Shown here in pieces: positions 32,937-41,042 of a stretch of 58,349 nt of DNA. Every line of letters begins with the position of its first letter. Positions within the stretch are counted from its first letter, which is position 1. Source of the stretch: Christensenella sp034926635 (GTDB lineage Bacteria; Bacillota; Clostridia; Christensenellales; Christensenellaceae); assembly GCA_034926635.1 (NCBI GenBank), contig JAYFQX010000023.1:1-58349 (forward strand). Reading direction: 5' to 3'. A program made the position numbers and the translations under genes. Under the pieces are notes generated by a model. That model was not told where the DNA came from. It saw only the letters and a list, made by a program, of their open reading frames with translations, and made no database searches.

Positions 32937-35900
32937 ATGGCAACACAAACAATTGACGGTAATACCGCTGCGGCGCATGTTGCATATGCGTTTTCCGACG
33001 TAGGCGCGATTTACCCGATTACCCCCTCTTCGCCAATGGCAGAATCCTGTGATGAATGGGCTGCAATGGGAAGAAAGAACATTTTCGGTCAGACGATGAA
33101 AATTTCTGAACTGCAATCAGAGGGCGGCGCTGCAGGCGCGGTGCATGGTTCTTTGGCTGCGGGCGCGTTGACATCTACTTTTACGGCATCGCAGGGACTT
33201 TTGCTGATGATCCCGAACATGTATAAAATCTCCGGTGAGCTTCTCCCGGCGGTTTTCCACGTATCTGCAAGGGCGCTGGCTGCTCACGCACTTTCCATTT
33301 TCGGCGACCATGCCGACATCATGGCTGCGCGCCAGACCGGCTTTGCAATGCTCGGCGCTGCTTCCGTACAGGAAACGATGGATATGGCTGCGGTTGCGCA
33401 TCTGTCTACGCTGAAAGCTAAGGTTCCGTTCGTTCATTTCTTTGACGGATTCCGTACATCCCACGAAGTTTCCAAAATCGAACTGCTCGATTATGATAAA
33501 CTTGCGGAACTTGTTGATTGGGACGCGATCGCTGATTTCCGCGCACGCGGCATGAACCCGGATCATCCGCACCAGCAGGGTACAGCGCAGAATCCGGATA
33601 TCTACTTCCAGAACAGGGAAGCTGCAAACAAATATTACGAAGCGACGCCGGCAATCGTTCAGGAAGTCATGAACGAATTCGCAAAGAAATTCGGACGTGA
33701 GTATCACCTGTTTGATTATGTTGGTGCTCCGGATGCAAAACACGTTGTTGTAACGATGGGATCTTCCTGTGATGTAACGGAAGAAGCAATCAACTACCTC
33801 AATGCGCAGGGCGAAAAATACGGCCTGATCAAAGTTCGTCTGTATAGACCTTGGGATGCAAGCGCATTTATCGGTGCAATTCCGGCTTCAGCAGAAAAAG
33901 TTACGGTGCTTGACAGGACAAAAGAACCCGGCAGCCTTGGCGAACCGCTTTATGAAGATGTTATCGCTTCCCTCTTTGAGGCAGGCAGAACGGGCATCAA
34001 AGTATACGGCGGACGTTATGGCCTTGGCTCCAAAGAATTCACGCCTTCCATGGTCAAAGCGATTTATGATAACATGAAGTCCGCAGAAACCAAAAACCAC
34101 TTTACAGTCGGTATTACGGATGATGTAACCGGTACGTCCCTTACAGTAGCGGATAGCATCGATTCTTCGCCGCATGGTCTGTTTAGCGCGAAGTTCTATG
34201 GTCTTGGCTCTGATGGTACGGTAGGCGCGAACAAAAACTCTATCAAAATTATCGGTGACCACACGGATATGTATGCGCAGGGGTATTTCTCCTACGACTC
34301 CAAAAAATCCGGCGGCATCACGATTTCTCATCTGCGTTTCGGTACAAGCCCGATCCAGTCGGCGTACCTTATTACCGAACCGAATATGGTAGCATGCCAT
34401 AATCCTTCCTATGTTATCCGTTACGATATGCTGGAAGGCATTAAAGAAGGCGGTACGTTCCTTCTGAATTCTCCGTGGTCTTTGGAAGAGATGGAAAAAG
34501 AACTTCCTGCTTCTCTGAAGAACGCGATTGCACAGAAGAAATTAAAATTCTACAACATTGACGCAATTAAAATTGCTGGTGAAATCGGTCTTGGCGGCAG
34601 AACCAACATGGTAATGCAGTCTGCTTTCTTCAAGATTGCAAACATCATTCCGGAAGCAGACGCGATCGACTATATGAAGAAAGCCATCAAGAAAACTTAC
34701 GGCAAAAAAGGCGACAACATCGTTAACATGAACTATAAAGCGGTGGACGCAGGTATGGCCGTACAGGAAGTAAAATATCCGGAAAGCTGGGCAACCACAA
34801 CAGAAGGCGCAGCACCGATCGCTCTGCCGGACGACGCTTACTTCTGTGACGTGATTCACCCGATCCTCATCCAGAAGGGCGATAACCTGCCGGTATCTAA
34901 ATTCGATCCGCGCGGTTTTGTTCCTACCGGCACAACCAAATTCGAGAAACGCGGGATTGCGGTTAACGTACCGGAATGGCAGATCCAGAATTGTATTATG
35001 TGTAACCAGTGCTCGTATGTTTGCCCGCACGCGGCGATTCGTCCGTTCCTGGCAGACGCAGAAGCAATGAAAGATGCTCCGGCTGGCTATGAAACCAAAC
35101 CGGCACGCGGCAAAGAAGGTTACAGCTATCGTATGCAGGTTTCTCCGCTCGATTGTACGGGCTGTGGAAACTGCGCGGATATCTGTCCTGCAAAGGAGAA
35201 GGCTCTTGTGATGAAGCCGTTCGCAGAACAGGAAAAACTGCAGGCTGCAAACTGGGAGTTTGCTGCTGCACTGCCTGAACCGAAGGTTGAGATCAAAAAG
35301 AACCTTGTTCCGGAAAGCCAGTTCTTAAAACCGCTGTTCGAGTTCTCCGGCGCTTGCGCGGGCTGCGGCGAAACACCGTATGTCAAACTTGTGACACAGC
35401 TGTTTGGTGACAGGATGACGGTCGCAAACGCAACGGGATGTTCTTCTATCTACGGCGGCAGCGCTCCGACATGTCCTTATACCGTAAACGATGCAGGCAA
35501 AGGTCCGGCATGGGCAAATTCTCTGTTCGAAGATAACGCAGAGTTTGGCTATGGCATGAACCTTGCTTTCACGGCGCGCAGGGCTGCGCTCAAAGATCAG
35601 GTAAAAGAAGCTGCTGCAAACGGAAAAGATGAAGAAGTGGTTGCAGCGATGAACGCATGGCTGGAAGTAGCTGACAAAGGCGACGAATCCAAGGTTGCTG
35701 CGGCAAACCTGGAAGCGGCTCTTCAAAAAGTTGCGGACAAGTGCGATACTTGTAAAGCAATTCTGGCGCAAAAAGACCTGTTTGTGAAGAAGTCCGTATG
35801 GATCTTCGGTGGTGACGGCTGGGCATATGATATCGGTTACGGCGGTCTTGACCATGTACTCGCTTCCGGCGAAGATGTCAATGTACTGGTACTGGATACG

Positions 35901-36434
35901 GAAGTATATTCCAATACAGGCGGTCAGGCATCGAAATCCACACCGACCGGTTCTATCGCAAAATTTGCGGCTTCCGGTAAAAAAGTAAAGAAAAAAGACC
36001 TTGGCGCGATTGCGATGACTTATGGATATGTATATGTTGCAAGCGTTGCGATGGGTGCAAACCAGTCGCAGCTCTTAAAAGCGATGCAGGAAGCGGAAGC
36101 ATATCCGGGTCCGTCGCTCATCATTGCTTATGCACCGTGCATCAACCATGGTATCAACATGGGCAAATCGCAGCATGAGGAAAAACGTGCAGTAGAAGCC
36201 GGTTATTGGCAGCTCTACCGCTATAATCCGCAGCTGAAAGAAGAAGGCAAGAATCCGTTTACTCTGGATTCCAAAGCCCCGACTGCAAGCTTCCAGGATT
36301 TCATCCAGAGCGAGACACGTTATAAATCCTTAAAGAAGCTCTTCCCGGAAACAGCGGATGCGTTGTTTGAAAAATCCGAAGAAGAAGCAAAAGAAAGATA
36401 CGAATACTACAAGGGTCTGGCAGAAGAAAAATAA
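32937..36434 (+). CDS. nifJ: Pyruvate:ferredoxin (flavodoxin) oxidoreductase
   Basis: This 1165-residue single-chain enzyme converts pyruvate and CoA to acetyl-CoA, CO2 and reduced ferredoxin. It is central to clostridial fermentation. All domains are in order. The N-terminal pyrimidine-binding domain has YPITPSSPMAE. The ferredoxin-like insert has two cysteine motifs (CNQCSYVCPHAAI; CTGCGNCADICPAKEKAL). Cysteines CAGCGETPY bind the third cluster. The ThDP motif is GGDGWAYDIGYGGLDH with EVYSNTGGQ. Length is typical. AGGAGG precedes the ATG. It has its own promoter and terminator, so it is monocistronic. Confidence 0.97.
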   Translation: MATQTIDGNTAAAHVAYAFSDVGAIYPITPSSPMAESCDEWAAMGRKNIFGQTMKISELQSEGGAAGAVHGSLAAGALTSTFTASQGLLLMIPNMYKISGELLPAVFHVSARALAAHALSIFGDHADIMAARQTGFAMLGAASVQETMDMAAVAHLSTLKAKVPFVHFFDGFRTSHEVSKIELLDYDKLAELVDWDAIADFRARGMNPDHPHQQGTAQNPDIYFQNREAANKYYEATPAIVQEVMNEFAKKFGREYHLFDYVGAPDAKHVVVTMGSSCDVTEEAINYLNAQGEKYGLIKVRLYRPWDASAFIGAIPASAEKVTVLDRTKEPGSLGEPLYEDVIASLFEAGRTGIKVYGGRYGLGSKEFTPSMVKAIYDNMKSAETKNHFTVGITDDVTGTSLTVADSIDSSPHGLFSAKFYGLGSDGTVGANKNSIKIIGDHTDMYAQGYFSYDSKKSGGITISHLRFGTSPIQSAYLITEPNMVACHNPSYVIRYDMLEGIKEGGTFLLNSPWSLEEMEKELPASLKNAIAQKKLKFYNIDAIKIAGEIGLGGRTNMVMQSAFFKIANIIPEADAIDYMKKAIKKTYGKKGDNIVNMNYKAVDAGMAVQEVKYPESWATTTEGAAPIALPDDAYFCDVIHPILIQKGDNLPVSKFDPRGFVPTGTTKFEKRGIAVNVPEWQIQNCIMCNQCSYVCPHAAIRPFLADAEAMKDAPAGYETKPARGKEGYSYRMQVSPLDCTGCGNCADICPAKEKALVMKPFAEQEKLQAANWEFAAALPEPKVEIKKNLVPESQFLKPLFEFSGACAGCGETPYVKLVTQLFGDRMTVANATGCSSIYGGSAPTCPYTVNDAGKGPAWANSLFEDNAEFGYGMNLAFTARRAALKDQVKEAAANGKDEEVVAAMNAWLEVADKGDESKVAAANLEAALQKVADKCDTCKAILAQKDLFVKKSVWIFGGDGWAYDIGYGGLDHVLASGEDVNVLVLDTEVYSNTGGQASKSTPTGSIAKFAASGKKVKKKDLGAIAMTYGYVYVASVAMGANQSQLLKAMQEAEAYPGPSLIIAYAPCINHGINMGKSQHEEKRAVEAGYWQLYRYNPQLKEEGKNPFTLDSKAPTASFQDFIQSETRYKSLKKLFPETADALFEKSEEEAKERYEYYKGLAEEK

Positions 36435-36450
36435 GTCTTTCTAAATCAAG

Positions 36451-36486
36451 AAAAAAAGCGCTTTTGTAAACAAAAGCGCTTTTTTG
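36451..36486 (+). terminator. Terminator of nifJ
   Basis: AAAAAAGCGCTTTTG pairs with CAAAAGCGCTTTTT around TAAA. It starts about 17 bases after the nifJ stop codon. Confidence 0.9.
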
Positions 36487-36515
36487 TTTACATGATAAGC
36501 ATAACGTGGTATACT
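36487..36515 (+). promoter_or_regulatory. Promoter of the DEAD-box helicase gene
   Basis: TTTACA (36487-36492), a 17-base spacer and TATACT (36510-36515) form a good sigma-A-like promoter. Transcription would start near 36522, leaving an 84-base leader that contains the hairpin at 36545-36582. Confidence 0.75.
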
Positions 36516-36544
36516 TTTAAAGTATTACAAAGTAGATTGAAGAA

Positions 36545-36582
36545 AAGACTTTGCTTTGAGATAGCAAAGTCTTCTTTTTTTT
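36545..36582 (+). terminator. Intrinsic terminator inside the helicase leader (possible attenuator)
   Basis: A perfect 11-bp stem (AAGACTTTGCT at 36545-36555 with AGCAAAGTCTT at 36563-36573) has a 7-base loop and is followed by CTTTTTTTT. It lies between the promoter and the TTG start, and nifJ already has its own terminator. It is therefore placed to cut off helicase transcription conditionally. Confidence 0.75.
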
Positions 36583-36605
36583 GGAAAAAGAGAAAGAGGT
36601 AACCA

Positions 36606-37727
36606 TTGAGTTTTTCACAACAATTATCAAAAGAAATGAACAGGACGTTACAAAAAATTGGCTATCAAAAGCCGACGCCCATACAAGAACAAACGCTGGA
36701 ACCACTGCTGCAAAAAAAGGATTTGATTGGTCTTGCGCAGACAGGTACAGGAAAGACTGCGGCATTTATGATCCCCATCTTGGAGAACGTATTTCCGCCG
36801 AATAAAAAAGTACAGGCATTGATCCTGTGCCCGACGCGAGAGCTTGCAATGCAAACAGCGAAGGTTGCGACGGAGCTTTCGTCACATCTGCGCGGTGTGC
36901 GTACAGTAAGCGTATATGGCGGGCAGCCGGTGAACGTACAGATCAAAGCACTGCGGGCAGGTGCGCAGATCGTTGTAGGCACGCCCGGCCGGTTGAAGGA
37001 TTTGATCGGAAAAAATGTGCTTAAATTGAAAAATGTGCGCACGGTAGTGATGGATGAGGCGGATGAGATGCTCGACTTTGGATTTCGGGACGATATGAAA
37101 GAAATTTTATCGTCGGTTCCACAAGACCGGCAAACGATGCTTTTTTCCGCAACAATGAATAAAGAAGTAACGGCGATCGCGGCGCAGTTTCAAACAAATC
37201 CGATTCAGATAGAAATCGGTACACAAAATAAGCCGGTTGAAACGGTAACGCAGGCATATATGCAAACAAAACGGAAATCAAATGCTGTATGCGGGTTAAT
37301 CAAGCAATGCGAGCCGCGGCTTTCGCTTGTGTTTTGTAACACCAAGCGAAAAGTGAAAGAGCTGACAAAGGAATTGAAAGAACGCGGACTTGCTTCGGCG
37401 TGTCTGCATGGGGATATGCGCCAAAAAGAGCGCGATACCATCATGAATACGTTTCGTAAGGGAAAGACAAAGGTGCTGATTGCGACGGATGTTGCGGCAC
37501 GGGGAATTGATATTGATAAGATCGACCTAGTGATTAATTATGATGTGCCGGATAAGCCCGATTATTACGTACACCGGATCGGCAGAACAGGACGTGCTGG
37601 AAAGAACGGTAAGGCATACACGTTGATTACACCACGGGAACATGGGAAAATCAAAGATCTTGAACGAAAATTACGGATTAAGATTACACAGGAAACAAGG
37701 GAAGTAGATTCAAAAATTGTATCATAA
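36606..37727 (+). CDS. DEAD-box RNA helicase
   Basis: This 373-residue ATP-dependent RNA helicase is of the minimal two-RecA-domain type. It shows the Q motif (GYQKPTPIQ), AQTGTGKT, PTRELAMQ, DEAD, SAT (FSATMNKE) and HRIGRTGRAGKNG. There is almost no C-terminal extension, unlike CshA or DeaD. Such enzymes help ribosome assembly and mRNA turnover, often at low temperature. The start is TTG at 36606 with AGAGGT nine bases upstream. An attenuator-like hairpin precedes it. Confidence 0.93.
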   Translation: MSFSQQLSKEMNRTLQKIGYQKPTPIQEQTLEPLLQKKDLIGLAQTGTGKTAAFMIPILENVFPPNKKVQALILCPTRELAMQTAKVATELSSHLRGVRTVSVYGGQPVNVQIKALRAGAQIVVGTPGRLKDLIGKNVLKLKNVRTVVMDEADEMLDFGFRDDMKEILSSVPQDRQTMLFSATMNKEVTAIAAQFQTNPIQIEIGTQNKPVETVTQAYMQTKRKSNAVCGLIKQCEPRLSLVFCNTKRKVKELTKELKERGLASACLHGDMRQKERDTIMNTFRKGKTKVLIATDVAARGIDIDKIDLVINYDVPDKPDYYVHRIGRTGRAGKNGKAYTLITPREHGKIKDLERKLRIKITQETREVDSKIVS

Positions 37728-37745
37728 GCGAAAAAATTAGAAGCA

Positions 37746-37772
37746 GGCAGGGAGAAAATCCCCGCCTTTTTT
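37746..37772 (+). terminator. Terminator of the helicase gene
   Basis: GGCAGGGA pairs with TCCCCGCC around GAAAA (one A-C mismatch) and is followed by six T. It begins about 18 bases after the stop. Confidence 0.8.
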
Positions 37773-37810
37773 AATTGCCGACAGTTAATATTTCTATAAA
37801 AAATTATAAA

Positions 37811-37820
37811 TTTACGTAAA
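37811..37820. promoter_or_regulatory. Upstream operator copy, TTTACGTAAA (site A)
   Basis: This is a perfect 10-base palindrome identical to the promoter-proximal site at 37893. The two are 82 bases apart, close to eight helical turns, which would allow looping by a tetrameric LacI-type repressor. Confidence 0.6.
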
Positions 37821-37864
37821 AAATGATATAAATATAGTTAAGGGACAGAATCAATTTGATTTTA

Positions 37865-37902
37865 TTGACGGTTAAAATACAGGTTGTTATAATTTACGTA
37901 AA
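37865..37902 (+). promoter_or_regulatory. Promoter and operator of the LacI-type regulator gene (site B)
   Basis: TTGACG (37865-37870), 17 bases, TATAAT (37888-37893). The palindrome TTTACGTAAA occupies 37893-37902, starting on the last base of the -10 box. A protein bound there would block transcription, pointing to autorepression. Confidence 0.75.
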
Positions 37903-37922
37903 CTTATTTAGGGAGAAAAGCA

Positions 37923-39947
37923 ATGAAGATTACAGTAAAAGAAATCGCGGATTTGGCACAGGTTTCCATTGCAACAGTCTCCCACGTAATTAATAAAACG
38001 AGATATGTAAGCCCGGAGCTTGCTCAGCGTGTCCGAAAAGTGATCGAAGAAACGGGGTATAGCAAAAAGCTTGAGGGGAAAAGTATTGCTGAGGGTGCTT
38101 TTCGGCTGGGAAAGCAATCGGAAGTTGCTTTTGTAGTTCCTAATACACACAGCGTGGTTTATGCGCGTCTGAATATGGCCTTAATGGAATATCTGAAGGA
38201 ATCGGGATATACACTGGCGACCTATATTACCAGGGATGATGTGCAATGGGAGAAACATATCCTGACGGATCTGATGGCAGATAAAAAAATAGCCGGTATT
38301 TTTTTGGCGCCTGCCGGGGAAAAGAATAAAGTATACGAAAAGATGATACGTTCCAGTATTCCGTTTATGTGTCTGGAGCGTACGCTGCCGGGGTATAACG
38401 TAGACAGCATCCTTGTGGAAAATCGCGAGGGGCTTTATCGCGGGACACGGCATCTGATTTTGAGCGGACATGAACGGATTGCCATTTTGCTTGAAAGTCA
38501 CTGCTTGAGCACGGGGAATGAAAGACTCGCAGGTTATAAAAAGGCGCTTGCCGAATATAATATCCCTTATGACAAAAGATTGGTCAAGGCTTTGGATCTT
38601 TATCAGGATAACGCTAAAAATATTTTTGACGGAGCGGATCTAAGGAACCTTCCGTCGGCGTTTATTGCTGCCGGGAATTCGCTGACCTTAAAACTATTGA
38701 AGGATTTGGATGAATATGGATTGGAGTGTCCGAAAGATGTTTCGGTCGTTGGTTTTGGCGATGATGCATGGAGCGATGTCACCAATCCAGCGCTCACTAC
38801 CTTGACGCAAGATACACAGAAAATGGCGCGCGTGGCAGTTGACACCATGATGGAAAAAATAAAAGGAGATAATGTTATACATGGAGAACAGTCTATTCCA
38901 TTGGAAATAACTGTGAGAAAATCCACGCGGGTGATTAACAGGGGGCCATTTGGCGAAATTGCTGTTTCGCCGGATGAAATCATGCTGACGGAAGAAGAAG
39001 AGGCGCAGGTGCGGGAAGGACATTATAAAGTCGCAATTTCCTTTCATTATACCGGAACAGAATGGACGAGACTGCACGAATCGGCAATCAGGGATACGCT
39101 TGGAAAGTATGGCGTACAGGTATTAGCGGTTATGGACGCCAACTTTGATCCGCAGCTTCAGGTGACGCAATTAGAGGCGATCCGTATGCAAAGACCGGAT
39201 GCCATTATTGGTGTCCCGGCAGATGAGAATGTTACAGCAGGAAAATTTAAGGATTTATCCCGGGTGACAAAATTAATTCTAATTGGTAACGTGCCGCAAG
39301 GATTTAGCCCCGATGATTATTGGAGTTGTGTTTCTGTAAATGAGCGCGAGAACGGACAGAACGCCGGTAAAATATTAGGAGAATACTTCAAAGGAAAAGG
39401 TCTGGCAAAGATAGGCATGCTTAACCATGGGCTGCCGTTCCATATGACAAAACAGCGTGATGGAGCAGCGGAACAAGTATTGCTGGAAAACTATCCTAAT
39501 GTGAAGATCATAGATCAGAAAAATTTTTATAAAATTTCAAACGCCTATGAGGTATGTAAAAAAATGGTTCGGGAACATCCAGAGATAGAGGGACTCTATA
39601 TTTCGTGGGAGAGACCGGCACTAGAGGCGCTTCGTGCGCTGGAGGAGCTGGAACGTACGGACATTGCAGTTGTCACCGTTGACCTTGACCGTCAGATTGC
39701 AGAATATATGAAAAAGGGAGAAATGGTGAAGGGATTATCGTCGCAGCGACCTTATGAACAAGGCGAAGCAGCGGCGCTTGCGGCGATTCATGCACTGCTA
39801 GGGAAAAAACAATATAAATTTATAGGTGTTCAGCCACGCGTCGTGCGGCCGCAGCAATTGGCAAGGGCATGGCGCGACATTCTGCGCATGCCTGAGGCAG
39901 ACTTTCTAACAGATAAGAAAATTTACGTAAAAACACCCCAAAAATAG
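37923..39947 (+). CDS. LacI-family regulator fused to a second, SBP-like sugar-binding module
   Basis: This 674-residue protein is about twice the size of a LacI regulator. Residues 1-55 are the LacI helix-turn-helix (TVKEIADLAQVSIATVSHVI), followed by the hinge. Residues about 68-340 are the usual LacI sensor domain (VPNTHSVVYARLNMALMEYL, then SVVGFGDDAWSDVTNPALTT). From about 352 a second periplasmic-binding-protein fold begins with LTEEEEAQVREGHYKVAISF and runs to about 650. It is clearly homologous to the mature part of the lipoprotein encoded at 41043-42245 (LTDEELAKIKEGNYKVALSF there). It has no signal peptide and so should be cytoplasmic. GGGAGAA precedes the ATG. It probably represses itself and the next operon. 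Confidence 0.88.
   Translation: MKITVKEIADLAQVSIATVSHVINKTRYVSPELAQRVRKVIEETGYSKKLEGKSIAEGAFRLGKQSEVAFVVPNTHSVVYARLNMALMEYLKESGYTLATYITRDDVQWEKHILTDLMADKKIAGIFLAPAGEKNKVYEKMIRSSIPFMCLERTLPGYNVDSILVENREGLYRGTRHLILSGHERIAILLESHCLSTGNERLAGYKKALAEYNIPYDKRLVKALDLYQDNAKNIFDGADLRNLPSAFIAAGNSLTLKLLKDLDEYGLECPKDVSVVGFGDDAWSDVTNPALTTLTQDTQKMARVAVDTMMEKIKGDNVIHGEQSIPLEITVRKSTRVINRGPFGEIAVSPDEIMLTEEEEAQVREGHYKVAISFHYTGTEWTRLHESAIRDTLGKYGVQVLAVMDANFDPQLQVTQLEAIRMQRPDAIIGVPADENVTAGKFKDLSRVTKLILIGNVPQGFSPDDYWSCVSVNERENGQNAGKILGEYFKGKGLAKIGMLNHGLPFHMTKQRDGAAEQVLLENYPNVKIIDQKNFYKISNAYEVCKKMVREHPEIEGLYISWERPALEALRALEELERTDIAVVTVDLDRQIAEYMKKGEMVKGLSSQRPYEQGEAAALAAIHALLGKKQYKFIGVQPRVVRPQQLARAWRDILRMPEADFLTDKKIYVKTPQK
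39922..39931. promoter_or_regulatory. Upstream operator copy, TTTACGTAAA (site C)
   Basis: This is a perfect copy of the palindrome, lying within the last codons of the regulator gene and 92 bases upstream of site D. The A-B and C-D spacings differ by 10 bases, about one helical turn. Confidence 0.6.
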
Positions 39948-39985
39948 AAGAATATTTTTTTTAAAATCATATTAAACCAATTTCA

Positions 39986-40023
39986 TTGACCGACGCAAAA
40001 GAAAATGTTATTGTTTGCGTAAA
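39986..40023 (+). promoter_or_regulatory. Promoter and operator of the sugar catabolic/import operon (site D)
   Basis: TTGACC (39986-39991), 17 bases, TATTGT (40009-40014). TTTGCGTAAA, one mismatch from the palindrome, occupies 40014-40023, again starting on the last base of the -10 box. The geometry matches site B exactly. A leader of about 140 bases follows before the first gene. Confidence 0.7.
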
Positions 40024-40164
40024 TTAAGAGGGTAAAGATTCACTCAACATTATTTAACAAAACCCAGAATATAAATATAATTTCAACTGGTTATTTTTAA
40101 CTAAAAACCGGCATATTATCGTTATCGGTAGAGAAATGTCGTGGTACAAAATAAGGAGGACAAA

Positions 40165-40977
40165 ATGAAAGTAACTTATTCAACAAATGCATGGTCACCG
40201 GTTATGGCGCACTGTGCAGCGCCCAACAACGTAAATGGCGCTTTTTACGTAAGCCCGGGGAGTGATGAAGAAGCAATTGCAGGAATTTCGGCAGCTGGAT
40301 TTGAATCCATCGAAATGTTTGACGGAAATCTACTTGCCTATGAAGGACGGGAGAGCGAATTAAGCGCATTGCTTGCACGCTATCATGTAACGCTGCAGGC
40401 CGTATATTCTGCCTGTAATTTTATCTATAGCGAAATTCTTCCGGAAGAAATGTATCGGCTGCGCAGGGCAGCGTCGTTTGCTAAAAAATTTGGAGCGACG
40501 CAGATTGCTTTGGGTGGCGGAGCAACGAGGTTTGACGGCATCCGCGAAGACGATTATGAAAAATTGGCGGCTGGGCTTGACTGCGCGTGCGAACTTGCAG
40601 AGGAACTTGGCATGACGGCGAGCTTCCATCCCCATATGGGATCGCTGGTAGAGACGCCGGAGCAACTGGATAAGGTAATGGAAAAATCTCGTATCAAGCT
40701 TTGCCCGGATTGCGGTCATGTAAAATTAGGCGGCGGCGATCCACTTACCATTACGCGGAAATATGCAGACCGTATCTTGTATTTTCACTTAAAAGATTTG
40801 ACGGAAGATGGAGAATTTTGCCCGCTGGGTGTTGGCACAATTGACTTTAAACCGATCATTAAAACGCTTACGGAAAGAGGCGGAGAAATCTTGTGGGCTA
40901 TTGAATGCGATGGCTGGAGCGGAAACGCAAATGAGGGAGCAAAAATATCTGCAGAATATTTAAAAGGGCTTTTGTAA
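40165..40977 (+). CDS. Sugar phosphate isomerase/epimerase family protein (TIM barrel)
   Basis: This 270-residue protein belongs to the xylose-isomerase-like TIM barrel family (AP_endonuc_2; IolE/IolI relatives). It has FESIEMFDGNLL early, TASFHPHMGSLVETPEQL with a likely metal-binding His, then CPDCGHVKLGGGDP and YFHLKDL, and IECDGW near the end. Such enzymes epimerise, isomerise or dehydrate sugars and inositols, commonly next to Gfo/Idh/MocA dehydrogenases as here. I chose the ATG at 40165, which has AAGGAGG upstream; a GTG eight codons earlier lacks one. Confidence 0.85.
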   Translation: MKVTYSTNAWSPVMAHCAAPNNVNGAFYVSPGSDEEAIAGISAAGFESIEMFDGNLLAYEGRESELSALLARYHVTLQAVYSACNFIYSEILPEEMYRLRRAASFAKKFGATQIALGGGATRFDGIREDDYEKLAAGLDCACELAEELGMTASFHPHMGSLVETPEQLDKVMEKSRIKLCPDCGHVKLGGGDPLTITRKYADRILYFHLKDLTEDGEFCPLGVGTIDFKPIIKTLTERGGEILWAIECDGWSGNANEGAKISAEYLKGLL

Positions 40978-41042
40978 TATGTAACTGATCCAAAAAAGAC
41001 TTATGGATTTACTAATAATAATCAAATTTAGGAGGAAAAAAG

